From Flavobacterium panici (GTDB lineage Bacteria > Bacteroidota > Bacteroidia > Flavobacteriales > Flavobacteriaceae), in assembly GCF_903819335.1 (NCBI RefSeq), contig NZ_CAIJDE010000036.1, positions 1 to 64,000 of the forward strand: a DNA stretch of 64,000 nucleotides, in the 5' to 3' direction. Made by a program: the position numbers and the translations under genes. This document shows, one piece after another, positions 33,815-43,554 of the stretch (positions within the stretch are counted from its first letter, which is position 1; each line of letters begins with the position of its first letter). Under the pieces are notes generated by a model. The model ran no database searches. It had not been told where the DNA came from and saw only the letters and a list, made by a program, of their open reading frames with translations.

Positions 33815-34687
33815 TTAAACTGCTGCAGGTTCTCGGTATTGTTCAATAAAAGCATTTAGGGCTTTAGAATGGAGCTCTTCATTTCGATAAATTAATAAAG
33901 TTGTCATCGTATTTAACTCCTTGCTTACCGGAAAAGTTTTTATATTCCTGCCGCTGTAATACGTGTTAATTACTTCTTCTGGAAGAATGCTGATTCCTAA
34001 ACCTGCTTCAACAAAATTGATAATTCCTTCAATAGAATTAAGTACGGTGCTTTTGTATCGAGTTATTCCTTTTGAACTTAACCACGTTTCAAGTCGGGAT
34101 CTAAAAACACAGCCTTTTTCAAAAACTACAATTTTTAAAGGATCCTCTTTAAGAATATCTTCTAATTTATTTGTTCCCGGTGGAGAAAGTATAAGAAGCT
34201 TTTCGTTGCGCACAACTACTTGTTCCAGTTCTGGAATATTTATAGGTGCTATAACAAATGCGGCATCCAGTTTATAATTTAATACATCGTGAACAAGTGT
34301 TGATAATGCCGCCGAATGAAACTCAAGTTCAACCGCCGGATAAATTTCGCTAAAATTATTAATAATATCAGGTGCTTTTAATGCCATCGTGGTTTCAATA
34401 CAGCCAATGCGTACCGTTCCTCCAATTTGATCTGAATTCTGAATATCATTTTTTGCATCATTTAATAGGTTTCCTATTTTCTTCGCATATTTTAATAATG
34501 TTTCGCCGGCTTCCGTAAGTACAACCTTTCGGGAAACTCTTTTGAAAAGTTCGGTTTCAAATTCTTCTTCCAGACTTTTTATGCGTGCCGTAACATTCGA
34601 TTGTACAGTAAAAGTAGCTTCTGCAGCTTTTGTAAAGCTTCCGAGTGTTGCGGCAGCTTCAAATATTTTAAGATCATTGCTATTCAT
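33815..34687 (-). CDS. LysR family transcriptional regulator
   Basis: 290 residues from the ATG at 34687, chosen because it begins at the usual LysR start MNSNDLKIFEAAATLGSFT; upstream in-frame codons add unrelated residues. N-terminal winged HTH (about 1-60), linker helix, then a substrate-binding-like effector domain (VRIGCIETTMALKAPDII). It is divergent to the alpha/beta hydrolase gene, 89 bp away, and is probably its activator. Confidence 0.9.
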   Translation of the reverse strand: MNSNDLKIFEAAATLGSFTKAAEATFTVQSNVTARIKSLEEEFETELFKRVSRKVVLTEAGETLLKYAKKIGNLLNDAKNDIQNSDQIGGTVRIGCIETTMALKAPDIINNFSEIYPAVELEFHSAALSTLVHDVLNYKLDAAFVIAPINIPELEQVVVRNEKLLILSPPGTNKLEDILKEDPLKIVVFEKGCVFRSRLETWLSSKGITRYKSTVLNSIEGIINFVEAGLGISILPEEVINTYYSGRNIKTFPVSKELNTMTTLLIYRNEELHSKALNAFIEQYREPAAV

Positions 34688-34707
34688 TGTATCATTATTA
34701 GTGATTA

Positions 34708-34729
34708 ATATGATCATAACATATCATAT
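34708..34729. promoter_or_regulatory. Candidate LysR operator ATATGAT-N8-ATCATAT
   Basis: A perfect 7-8-7 inverted repeat in the LysR/hydrolase gap, 21 bp from the LysR start codon. It suits the LysR T-N11-A rule for dimer sites. Confidence 0.55.
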
Positions 34730-34750
34730 TTAGATATCAAAAATACAAAG

Positions 34751-34758
34751 TAAATTTG
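34751..34758 (+). promoter_or_regulatory. -7 box TAAATTTG of the hydrolase gene
   Basis: Fits TAnnTTTG, 18 bp before the ATG at 34777. This argues against an upstream in-frame ATG at 34756, which would lie beside the box. Confidence 0.55.
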
Positions 34759-34776
34759 TATCAAACAATTGAAAAT

Positions 34777-35748
34777 ATGAAAAACACAATTAAATCTGCA
34801 GCGCTAATATTAACCTTAACAGCGCTATCCGGAATAGATGCAAATGCACAAGAAAAATCTTTTGCAGCAAAAAGTAATACTGAAATTCAGACCACACATT
34901 TTAATACCATAAAGGTAGACGGACTGAATATTTTTTATCGTGAAGCTGGGCCAAAAGATGCTCCAGTTGTACTATTGCTTCATGGATATCCAACTTCATC
35001 GCATATGTACAGAAACCTGATTCCTATTTTAAGTAAAAAATACCGTGTGATTGCTCCAGATTTACCTGGATTTGGTTATTCTGATGCGCCAGATCATACA
35101 CAGTTTGCTTACACTTTTGATAATTTGGCTAAAACGATGCAGGGCTTTATCGATCAGCTTGGTTTAAAACGTTTTGCGATTTATGTATTTGATTACGGAG
35201 CGCCAACTGGTTTTAGACTTGCTTTGGCAAATCCGGAAAAAATTACAGGGATTATATCCCAAAACGGAAATGCTTATGAAGAAGGTTTAAGCAGCGAATG
35301 GAATCCAATTCAGAAATATTGGAAAGAGCCAACTCAAGCGAATCGCGACGCACTTAATATTTTTGTTTCTAAAGAAGTTACCCAATTTCAGTACTTTCAC
35401 GGAGTAGCTGATAAAAGCCTGATAGCTCCCGAAACTTATACACTGGATCAGCACTTTTTAGATCGTCCGGGAAATATTGAAATTCAGCTTGATCTTGTAA
35501 AAGATTACAGAACGAATGTGGCGCTTTACCCAAAATTTCAGGAATATTTTAGAACCAAAAAACCAATGATACTGGCTGTTTGGGGAGATAAAGATCCTTA
35601 CTTTTTACCAGCCGGAGCAAAAGCGTATAAAAAAGACAGCCCAAATGCTGAGGTAAAATTTTATGATACCGGACATTTTGCACTTGAAACACACGTAAAC
35701 GAAATAGGAAATGATATTTTAAAATTTCTTGCTAAACTTCCTAAATAA
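34777..35748 (+). CDS. Exported alpha/beta hydrolase, Asp-nucleophile type
   Basis: 323 residues. Signal peptide ending near ANAQ (residue 25). Oxyanion motif HGYPTS (69-74). The nucleophile elbow reads YVFDYGAP with Asp139 in place of Ser, as in epoxide hydrolases and haloalkane dehalogenases; the base is in DTGHFALE near the end. Hydrolysis of an epoxide or halide compound in the periplasm is the family-level expectation. A divergent LysR gene probably controls it and a terminator follows. Confidence 0.8.
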   Translation: MKNTIKSAALILTLTALSGIDANAQEKSFAAKSNTEIQTTHFNTIKVDGLNIFYREAGPKDAPVVLLLHGYPTSSHMYRNLIPILSKKYRVIAPDLPGFGYSDAPDHTQFAYTFDNLAKTMQGFIDQLGLKRFAIYVFDYGAPTGFRLALANPEKITGIISQNGNAYEEGLSSEWNPIQKYWKEPTQANRDALNIFVSKEVTQFQYFHGVADKSLIAPETYTLDQHFLDRPGNIEIQLDLVKDYRTNVALYPKFQEYFRTKKPMILAVWGDKDPYFLPAGAKAYKKDSPNAEVKFYDTGHFALETHVNEIGNDILKFLAKLPK

Positions 35749-35774
35749 GACGAAAACAACTTTTCAGTCTTAAT

Positions 35775-35806
35775 AAAAAAACAGCCCAATTCGAGGCTGT
35801 TTTTTT
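35775..35806. terminator. Bidirectional intrinsic terminator
   Basis: AAAAAAACAGCC (35775-35786), loop, GGCTGTTTTTTT (35795-35806), between convergent genes. Confidence 0.85.
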
Positions 35807-35816
35807 ATGGTTAAAT

Positions 35817-37388
35817 CTAAAGATATCTCAATTTTTCTTCTTCAATATCCAGATAATGCATTTGTCTGCGAATAATAGATTCATCTAAAGTCTGATCTTC
35901 TTTATTTCTGTTGATGAGCCATTGTCTCTGCTGATTTAATAAATCAAGATAAATATGTTTAAGATCCTGACTTATCGATTCATCATCGATTCCTTTAATA
36001 TGCTGTTCCCATTTTTGAATAAGATGCTGCAATGAAGTATTATTTTCTACCTGACCGTCATAATTTGTCTTTAAATAGTGTAAAGCAAATTCAGCTAATT
36101 CTTGTCGTATTTGATGATAAGCTTCTTCACGAGGTACATCGTAGATATTAGGCAGTTTAATTTTTTTAATAAAATAAGGAAGTGTTAATCCCTGAATTAA
36201 TAATGTCAAAAGAATCACAATAAAAGTGATAAACAAAATAAGATTACGCTGCGGAAATCCGTTGCCATTATTCAAATATACCGGAATAGATAATGCTGCG
36301 GCTAATGATACAACGCCGCGCATTCCGGTCCAGCCCAGAATAAAAGGCGTTTTGTAACCCGGATGTCTTCTGTCAGCAACGGTGATAAAATTTCGGGCAA
36401 TTAAGGTCACAATTACTGCACCGTAAGATGATATCATTCGGCTTACAATTAAAACAAGCGTAATTAGTACGCCATATCCAATTGCGGTTAAAAGACTTAC
36501 ACCTTCAAGCCCTTTTGTAATTTGAGGTAAATCTAAACCAATCAGCATAAAGACCAATCCATTTAAAATAAAACATAAACTTTCCCAGACATTTACGCCT
36601 TGTATACGCGATCTGCTGCTCAAAAAACGATGCCTGTTATTAGATAAAAGCAATCCGCAGCTTACAACCGCCAATACCCCTGAACTATGCACTTCTTCAG
36701 CCGCCAGATAAATAATATAAGGTGTTAGCAATGACAGCACAATATCGGCATTCGCGTCTGTTGGTAAATATTTATGCGCTTTCATAAAAAGCCAGCCAAT
36801 TAATAAACCAATGGCAACGCCGCCAAAAATCATCCAGCTAAAACTTATTGCTGCTTTGTAAAATATAAACTGCTCTGTTGCGACGGCAATCATCGCAAAT
36901 CTGAAAATAATAAGGGAAGATGCGTCATTCAATAAACTTTCGCCTTCTAATATGGACGAAATGGTTTTGGGAACTTTAACAAATTTTAAAATCGCTCCGG
37001 CACTTACGGCATCCGGCGGCGAAACAATTCCGCCTAAAACAAAACCTAAAGCCAATGAAAATCCGGGAATAATATAATTAGCCACTAACGCGACTGAAAG
37101 TGCGGAAATAAAAACGACAATAAAAGCAAAACTTGTAATTATACGCCGCCAGCGCCACAACTCTTTCCATGAAATTGTCCACGCCGCTTCATATAATAAA
37201 GGCGGAAGGAAAATAAAAAAGATAAGTTCCGGCTCAATATTTATAGTGGGAATGCCCGGAATAAAACTGATAACCAATCCCGCCAATACTAAAAGAACAG
37301 GATAAGCTACTTTTATTTTATTGCCCAGCATAATGAGCAGCAAAATGATAATTAAAAGACCGAGGTAAAATGGAAAGTCGTCCAGCAT
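35817..37388 (-). CDS. CPA1-type Na+/H+ antiporter
   Basis: 523 residues, 12 or so membrane segments to about residue 410, then a cytoplasmic charged tail rich in Gln/Leu helices. Transport motifs include SPPDA (123-127) and GESLLND (149-155), the conserved acidic sites of NhaP/CPA1 exchangers. It exports Na+ (or K+) for H+ at the inner membrane. It lies 4 bp after an AraC gene on the same strand and is probably co-transcribed with it. Confidence 0.9.
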   Translation of the reverse strand: MLDDFPFYLGLLIIILLLIMLGNKIKVAYPVLLVLAGLVISFIPGIPTINIEPELIFFIFLPPLLYEAAWTISWKELWRWRRIITSFAFIVVFISALSVALVANYIIPGFSLALGFVLGGIVSPPDAVSAGAILKFVKVPKTISSILEGESLLNDASSLIIFRFAMIAVATEQFIFYKAAISFSWMIFGGVAIGLLIGWLFMKAHKYLPTDANADIVLSLLTPYIIYLAAEEVHSSGVLAVVSCGLLLSNNRHRFLSSRSRIQGVNVWESLCFILNGLVFMLIGLDLPQITKGLEGVSLLTAIGYGVLITLVLIVSRMISSYGAVIVTLIARNFITVADRRHPGYKTPFILGWTGMRGVVSLAAALSIPVYLNNGNGFPQRNLILFITFIVILLTLLIQGLTLPYFIKKIKLPNIYDVPREEAYHQIRQELAEFALHYLKTNYDGQVENNTSLQHLIQKWEQHIKGIDDESISQDLKHIYLDLLNQQRQWLINRNKEDQTLDESIIRRQMHYLDIEEEKLRYL

Positions 37389-37392
37389 TCGT

Positions 37393-38286
37393 TTAGTTTA
37401 GGTTTCTATATTCAATTGGTGTGTAACCGGTATTCTTTTTAAACATTCGATTAAAATGCTGCGGATATTTAAACCCTAATTCAGAGGCAATCTGACTAAC
37501 CGATTTTTCTGCATCAAAAATTCGTTCTTTGGCCAGATTTATCAACTTAAGATGAATGTGTTCCTGAGCCGATTTCCCTGTTTCTTTTTTGATTAAATCT
37601 CCAAAATAATTAGGGGAAAGATGCAAATGATCTGCAAAATAGCCAACAGAAGGCAAACCGGAATCTTGCGCCATTTCTGATTGAAAATAGTCGTTTAACA
37701 AATTTTCAAACTTTGATAAAATATCAGAATTGATGTTTTCGCGCGTAATAAATTGTCTGTCATAAAAACGCACGCAATGATTTAAAAGCAAATCAATCGT
37801 ATTACTTATAATATTTTTACTGTGTTTATCAATAGACTGGCTTAATTCGTAGTCTAATTTACTGAATAAATCTTTTATGATCTGCTGTTCTTTTAAAGAT
37901 AAATGAAGCGCTTCGTGCGAATCATAAGAAAAAAACGAATATTGATTTATATTTTTAGCCAGTGCAGTTCCTTTTATCAAATCAGGATGAAAAAGTAGTG
38001 TTAAACCTGTCGATTTATAATTGTCTGTATTATTAACTTCGAGTACTTGTCCGGGTGCTACAAAAACCATTGTGCCATCATCGTAGTCGTAATTATTACG
38101 TCCGTATTTTAATTCGCCGCAATGACCGGCTTTTAAAAATACGGCATAAAAACCAAAATGAAGGCGCGTATTATTAGGTAATGCGTTACTATTAGAATTA
38201 TCAAAAACACTAATTAAAGGATGCTGCGTTTCAACACCTTTTAACTGATTATACTGTGTAACTTGTTCGAGTTTTAATTGGTCCAT
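37393..38286 (-). CDS. AraC family transcriptional regulator
   Basis: 297 residues: cupin-like sensor (DDGTMVFVAPGQVLEVNN) and C-terminal double HTH (VSQIASELGFKYPQHFNRMF, GYTPIEYRNLN). It is divergent to the aldo/keto reductase gene (180-bp gap), the usual arrangement for its target, and upstream of the antiporter gene with a 4-bp gap. Confidence 0.85.
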   Translation of the reverse strand: MDQLKLEQVTQYNQLKGVETQHPLISVFDNSNSNALPNNTRLHFGFYAVFLKAGHCGELKYGRNNYDYDDGTMVFVAPGQVLEVNNTDNYKSTGLTLLFHPDLIKGTALAKNINQYSFFSYDSHEALHLSLKEQQIIKDLFSKLDYELSQSIDKHSKNIISNTIDLLLNHCVRFYDRQFITRENINSDILSKFENLLNDYFQSEMAQDSGLPSVGYFADHLHLSPNYFGDLIKKETGKSAQEHIHLKLINLAKERIFDAEKSVSQIASELGFKYPQHFNRMFKKNTGYTPIEYRNLN

Positions 38287-38414
38287 GATGTATTTAAAAA
38301 AAATATCTACACAAATATACTATTCAGATTCTTAATAACTTAGCGTGATTATTCAAATCAGTAAAAATGGTAATAATAGCAGTAATCTGTATTATAGCCA
38401 ACCGGTTTTATTGA

Positions 38415-39446
<1,032 letters not shown>

Positions 39447-39452
39447 TCTTTG

Positions 39453-39489
39453 AAAAAGGGCTGTCTCAAAAGTTGAGATAGCCCTTTTT
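39453..39489. terminator. Intrinsic terminator with GGCTGTCTCAA arms
   Basis: AAAAAGGGCTGTCTCAA (39453-39469), AAG, TTGAGATAGCCCTTTTT (39473-39489), one G-T pair. It closes the aldo/keto reductase gene. The same arm sequence recurs at 39606-39644, in part at 39865-39889, and as a related stem at 53503-53538. Confidence 0.85.
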
Positions 39490-39499
39490 ATTTTATATA

Positions 39500-39840
39500 T
39501 TTCTTGTTCCGTAGGAACATTTCATAGGTAGAAGATTATATCGTTATCATGGCTTGCGTTCCGTAGGAACGTTTGAATTAGCATCATTTTTTAATAATCT
39601 AACATAAAAAGAGGCTGTCTCAACTTTTGAGACAGCCTCTTTTTATTTTACATGTTTATTTGTTCTGTAAGAACATTTCATCGGTAGAAAAATTATATTG
39701 TTTTAATGGATTACGTTCCGTAGGAACGTTTGATTTCGATATTGTTTTTTAATAATCTGATCTGTCAAACATTCCTATGGAACGCAAATGTTGCTGATCT
39801 TTATTTTTCTCTACCTACGAAACATTCCTATGGAATGATA
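39500..39840. repeat. Cluster of GTTCCGTAGGAAC palindromes
   Basis: Six palindromes: 39506-39518, 39557-39571, 39661-39675 (variant TGTTCTGTAAGAACA), 39713-39729, 39770-39784 and 39823-39837 (CATTCCTATGGAATG). They come in pairs 51-53 bp apart with GGTAGAAAA-type spacers; the last pair is in inverse orientation. A related cluster lies at 53550-53790. REP-like intergenic repeat, not coding. Confidence 0.8.
39606..39644. terminator. Second terminator-type hairpin, inverse of the first
   Basis: AAAAAGAGGCTGTCTCAA (39606-39623), CTT, TTGAGACAGCCTCTTTTT (39627-39644). Perfect 18-bp stem inside the palindrome cluster; it looks like an inverted copy of the hairpin at 39453-39489. Confidence 0.8.
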
Positions 39841-39920
39841 ACTGGATATAATAAATTGTAGATAAAGGGCTGACTTTTGAGACAGCCCCATAACTAACAA
39901 CCATGAACTAAAAAAAAGTA

Positions 39921-40466
39921 TTACATTTTTGTAAGCGGCAGGTTAAAATTGACTTTTATTTTATCCGCCACTTTTTTAGAAACCAGTTTTGGAATTTGAA
40001 TATCAAAATCTTCTGCTTTTACTTCAAAATTTCCTGTTACGGTAATCTTGTCATCAGACTTTGAAATTTTGGCATTTGTCGTTACTTTTTTTGTTTTTCC
40101 GTGCAGCGTTAAATCTCCCGAAATCTTAACTGTTTTAGCTGTCGCCGAAATTTTAGATGCATCAAAATCTTCAATTTTTCCTTTAAATGAAGCTTTAGGA
40201 AATTTATCTGATTCTACATAATTTTCATTAAAATGTTCTTCCATTAAGGCCACTTTAAACCGAAACCCTTTCATAAGTGTTAACACCGCAATATCTCCCG
40301 TTCCTGAATCTAAAATGGCCGATGTGTTTTTGTTTTCTGCCGCCACTTCTTCAAAAGAATCAACAGAAGCTTCAAACTTTAAGTTTCCTGTTTTTGTCGC
40401 ATATTTTTGTGCCGAAACATGAAATATTCCAGCCAATAAAAATAGCAGTACAATTCGTTTTTTCAT
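39921..40466 (-). CDS. YceI family periplasmic protein
   Basis: 181 residues with signal peptide (to about HVSAQ, residue 20). YceI lipocalin-like pattern: NLKFEASVDSFEEVAAEN, FPKASFKGKIEDFDA and GDLTLHGKTKKVTTNAKI. YceI proteins bind isoprenoid-type lipids and are often near cytochromes. Last gene of the minus-strand run after the ECF locus, 11 bp after the cytochrome gene. Confidence 0.85.
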   Translation of the reverse strand: MKKRIVLLFLLAGIFHVSAQKYATKTGNLKFEASVDSFEEVAAENKNTSAILDSGTGDIAVLTLMKGFRFKVALMEEHFNENYVESDKFPKASFKGKIEDFDASKISATAKTVKISGDLTLHGKTKKVTTNAKISKSDDKITVTGNFEVKAEDFDIQIPKLVSKKVADKIKVNFNLPLTKM

Positions 40467-40477
40467 TTTCTATCGAT

Positions 40478-40828
40478 TTAATTTTCTAATAATCCGTCCG
40501 TACTCCATTGTAGAATTGTATTGATTTTATCCTGAGACATTCTTCCTGCTTTTGGCATTTGTCCCGGAGTTCCGTTTTGACGCTGAATTCGGTCTATTAA
40601 ATTCGTATTTAAAGTCGCGTCTTTCACCTGAGCATACGTTTCTAAAGGGATAAGCTGGGACTCAGAATTATGACAGACAATACAGTTTGCATCAATGATA
40701 GATTTCACATTGGCGTTGTAGGTAACCGGACCTGTTATAACTTCTGGTTCTTCCAGACTTTCATAAGTAGTAGATTCGCAGCTGTATAAGGATAATATAA
40801 TGCCAGATAAGAAGATAAATTTTTTCAT
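40478..40828 (-). CDS. Small c-type cytochrome lipoprotein
   Basis: 116 residues. Lipoprotein Cys17 (LSLYSCESTT). Haem-binding CIVCH at 49-53 and a Met-containing segment (MPKAGRMS, 91-98) for the sixth ligand. It would carry electrons at the periplasmic membrane face. It lies 11 bp from both neighbours, the DUF5777 gene and the YceI gene, so it belongs to the same operon. Confidence 0.85.
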   Translation of the reverse strand: MKKFIFLSGIILSLYSCESTTYESLEEPEVITGPVTYNANVKSIIDANCIVCHNSESQLIPLETYAQVKDATLNTNLIDRIQRQNGTPGQMPKAGRMSQDKINTILQWSTDGLLEN

Positions 40829-40839
40829 ATTGTATACTT

Positions 40840-41682
40840 TTAAAAAACTCTATATAAATTAAATCCAAAGAAAAAATCGCCTTTTCCCCAATCACCGGTT
40901 GCATTGGTCAAATAGCCGCTCTCAGTCATAGATTGCGAATTCGTGAAAATTAATTGAAAAATATGACCGCCGGTTTCGATGTCCAGGCCAACAGATAATG
41001 GATTGTTATAAAAATCAGGTTTGTTGAAATTTTCACCATATTCAAGATTTAAAGAAAGTCTTTTGGTTAATTTTAATCTTCCGCCCGCACTTAAAGTAAA
41101 TTGATTATCGTTTTCATTATCCGGATTATATAGATTTTTATGGATAAATGAAGGCGCTAATTCTAAAGATAATTTATCAGAGAATTTTCTGGAAATCAAA
41201 AGTTGATTAATATAAGTTAATCGGTCAGAGAATTCAATTTTAGGATAATCGTCTTTTTTTAATCCGCTGTTAATATCAATTGTATTGTAACCCACAATGT
41301 CAAACGGGAATTCGTCGTTTTGTCTCGCTAATCGATATTTAACCGATGTTTCGTAAATTTTCAAAAGTGTATGACGTGACGCACTTACAGAAAGCCAATC
41401 GGTTACACCATAAATTCCGCCAATTTTTGTCGTGGCATCATCAAAACCAAAAAACTCAGAGATTCCGCCTTTTACAGAACCAAATCGATGCGATATAACA
41501 ATATAAAGCTCTTTTTTGGCCGCCATTTTTGTCGACTGCAATGTTATAATCTGCAGACCTTTAAAAGTGGCAGTTGCGTTTTTATCAACTACTTGTGTTG
41601 AGTCCAGACTGGAAAGTAAATCTTCTTGGGCATTTGCACATAAGCAGATTAAAAAGCTGGCTATTAAGAATATTTTTTTCAT
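40840..41682 (-). CDS. DUF5777-like outer membrane beta-barrel protein
   Basis: 280 residues from the ATG at 41682, which gives a clean signal peptide (MKKIFLIASFLICLCANAQ). The rest is strand-rich with alternating aromatic residues, GGISEFFGFDDATTKIGGIY near residue 75 and a barrel-like end (FFFGFNLYRVF). DUF5777 proteins are found beside YceI and cytochrome genes; role unknown. Co-transcribed with the cytochrome gene. Confidence 0.75.
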   Translation of the reverse strand: MKKIFLIASFLICLCANAQEDLLSSLDSTQVVDKNATATFKGLQIITLQSTKMAAKKELYIVISHRFGSVKGGISEFFGFDDATTKIGGIYGVTDWLSVSASRHTLLKIYETSVKYRLARQNDEFPFDIVGYNTIDINSGLKKDDYPKIEFSDRLTYINQLLISRKFSDKLSLELAPSFIHKNLYNPDNENDNQFTLSAGGRLKLTKRLSLNLEYGENFNKPDFYNNPLSVGLDIETGGHIFQLIFTNSQSMTESGYLTNATGDWGKGDFFFGFNLYRVF

Positions 41683-41684
41683 AT

Positions 41685-42080
41685 TTAGTTTTGTTGTATA
41701 CTGCATTGATCCAATTTTACAACTCCAAATAAATCATCAAAACCTATACATCTTCCTTTTATATTGATTGGTTTATTGGTGAAGTTCGTTTTTACTATTT
41801 CATTCATTTTACAAAATACTTTTCCGTCAATTACCATTGAAGAATCAGTAACTTCTGTGGCTGTTCCTTCAATTTCAATTGTTTTATTTAAGTATTTTGA
41901 ATCTGCCTGCAAAGCGTTTTTTGCATAGTGGTTTTCTAAGTTTTTAGCAGAAATGGTAAGTATTGATTTTTCATTATTGATGTCTCTGGCATCTTTGTAA
42001 ATAATGTTTTGGTAGATATAGTAAGGACCAAAACTTACCAAAAGCAGTACGATTAAAATCGTGATTTTTCGTTTGTTCAT
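41685..42080 (-). CDS. Membrane-anchored OB-fold (tRNA_anti-like) protein
   Basis: 131 residues. N-terminal membrane anchor (ITILIVLLLVSFGPYYIY), then an OB-fold: LNKTIEIEGTATEVTDSSMV, GKVFCKMNE, NIKGRCIGFDDLFGVVKLDQ. This matches the tRNA_anti-like domain found in small exported proteins of Bacteroidota; ligand unknown. It starts the four-gene group OB-fold, DUF5777, cytochrome, YceI with 2-bp spacing to the next start. Confidence 0.75.
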   Translation of the reverse strand: MNKRKITILIVLLLVSFGPYYIYQNIIYKDARDINNEKSILTISAKNLENHYAKNALQADSKYLNKTIEIEGTATEVTDSSMVIDGKVFCKMNEIVKTNFTNKPINIKGRCIGFDDLFGVVKLDQCSIQQN

Positions 42081-42144
42081 GTCAATTTGGGATTTAAATT
42101 TTACAGCAGTTTACCAGAATTTATTATGTATTGATTTTTTATTT

Positions 42145-42277
42145 AACACATAGTAACATAGATTTTATACTTAAAAAGGATAAAAAAGAAACTCGTTTCT
42201 TTCACATAGTAAGCGCTGTGAATTTTAAATAAATGAAACGCCTTTTTAAGAATCTAAAATCTATGTCCCTATGTGTT
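42145..42277. repeat. Long inverted-repeat element, CACATAG type, copy 1
   Basis: Left end AACACATAGTAACATAG and right end CTATGTCCCTATGTGTT are 22-bp inverted repeats with two mismatches (42145-42166 and 42256-42277). The inside carries GAAACGCCTTT as in copy 3. It has no coding capacity and sits in the 229-bp gap between the OB-fold and PF03640 genes. Related copies are at 52041-52124 and 52698-52834. Confidence 0.8.
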
Positions 42278-42309
42278 GAAATTAATTTACACTCAGTAGG
42301 TAAATTATG

Positions 42310-43227
42310 TTATGGCGCAACCGCAGCCACAATATCTTTTACAGGAACCGGCCAAACACCAGGAGCAGGGAAACTAATTCCTTTGTTAGCCCCTCTTACG
42401 TTTGCATCTTGTCCAAAATAGTATAAAGGCCATCCGTTGTAAACCAATTGAGATTTACCAAATACAGTAATAACTGAGAATTTAGTTTTATCAAGAGTAG
42501 AAGGAACTACAATTTTGTCTGTCTCATATATTGGCCAAACTGCATTGTTAGAAAAATCTTCTTTTGTGTAGTTGTTTTTGTTGAATTTATCGTTTTTAAA
42601 AGTGTACAGCGTAATACCTTTAGCATCTGTAAAGTACGTTGTAGCACCGTCTCCAACAGTATAATCTGATTTGTAGTTTTTACCGTCATGCCCCACAAGC
42701 TGGCTTCTAACAATCATGATAGAATAATCTGGTTTTGCGATAAACCAAATACCGCCAATTCCGTCCCCGCCTGTTTTTCCAGCAGCTTCAGGAGTATTAG
42801 TTACATTTCCATATCCATCATCTCCAGAACTTGGGGAGTAATAGTATAAAGGCCATCCTTTGTAAGTAACTTGTTTTTTTGTGCCAACAGTAACAGTTCC
42901 AAAATCTGATAATGATAATCCTGCACCCAATTTATCTGCAGTTAAATTATCTAAATAAAATGGAGGCCAAACTTTTTCACAGTCACCAGTACAAGATACT
43001 TGTCCTTTTGAATCTGTTGAGAAAAAATATAAAGATCTTCCGTCTTTATCTACAAGGTAAGAACCTAATGTAGTGCTTGTAGCAAGGCTGACCTCTTTTT
43101 TAACTTCTGGAGTTGGCGGGTTATTATTTCCACCATTGTCTCCACTATCTCCACTGTCACTACTGCAGCTTAAAAAGAATGTTGTAATTACAAGGGCCGC
43201 AGCGAATTTAAGTTGTTTTAATTTCAT
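42310..43227 (-). CDS. PF03640-type secreted-repeat lipoprotein
   Basis: 305 residues. Lipoprotein Cys21 (TTFFLSCSSDS) and an Asp/Gly/Ser-rich linker. Two repeat domains: DKDGRSLYFFSTDSKGQVSC with CEKVWPPFY and GWPLYYY, then DAKGITLYTFKND with NAVWPIYE and GWPLYYF. These match the YxFxxD lipoprotein family of unknown function (COG4315). It is surface or periplasmic. It lies downstream of the TonB receptor with a 327-bp gap, so it may have its own promoter. Confidence 0.8.
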   Translation of the reverse strand: MKLKQLKFAAALVITTFFLSCSSDSGDSGDNGGNNNPPTPEVKKEVSLATSTTLGSYLVDKDGRSLYFFSTDSKGQVSCTGDCEKVWPPFYLDNLTADKLGAGLSLSDFGTVTVGTKKQVTYKGWPLYYYSPSSGDDGYGNVTNTPEAAGKTGGDGIGGIWFIAKPDYSIMIVRSQLVGHDGKNYKSDYTVGDGATTYFTDAKGITLYTFKNDKFNKNNYTKEDFSNNAVWPIYETDKIVVPSTLDKTKFSVITVFGKSQLVYNGWPLYYFGQDANVRGANKGISFPAPGVWPVPVKDIVAAVAP

Positions 43228-43554
43228 CGTTTTTTAATTTAAGTTATTTTGATATTGATAAGGGAATTGAAACTTTACAGAAAATCGTAAAGTGTTTTGT
43301 TTTAAAATTCTACATCAGGAAATCATGCTTTAATGAGCATTTTGTTTCCTGTTTTAGTTTATGCTACGAAGAGTCATAAATAAAATAGCCTTCGTGGTAT
43401 TTTTTGAAGTTTTGTAAGGCGGTCATTTCTGTTTTTTTGATAGGGTTCAATAGTAAAACAGCCTTGATGTAGATTACCCTACCAAAGAATTGAAGTTTTT
43501 GTAAAAAAAATGAAAAATAATGTAGGATTTTTTTAAATCCTGACTTGAAGAAAA
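43228..43554. other. Intergenic region, TonB receptor/PF03640 lipoprotein
   Basis: No gene. It holds a possible hairpin CAGGAAA (43316-43322)/TTTCCTG (43345-43351) with inner ATGCT/AGCAT arms, and a TTACCCTAC motif (43474-43482) that recurs in the ECF locus. No clear -7 box for the lipoprotein was found. Confidence 0.4.

Noticed and set aside
39500..39840. CRISPR-like regular repeats
   Set aside because: The repeated unit is a 13-17 bp palindrome in changing orientation with similar spacers, not identical direct repeats with unique spacers, and no cas genes are present.
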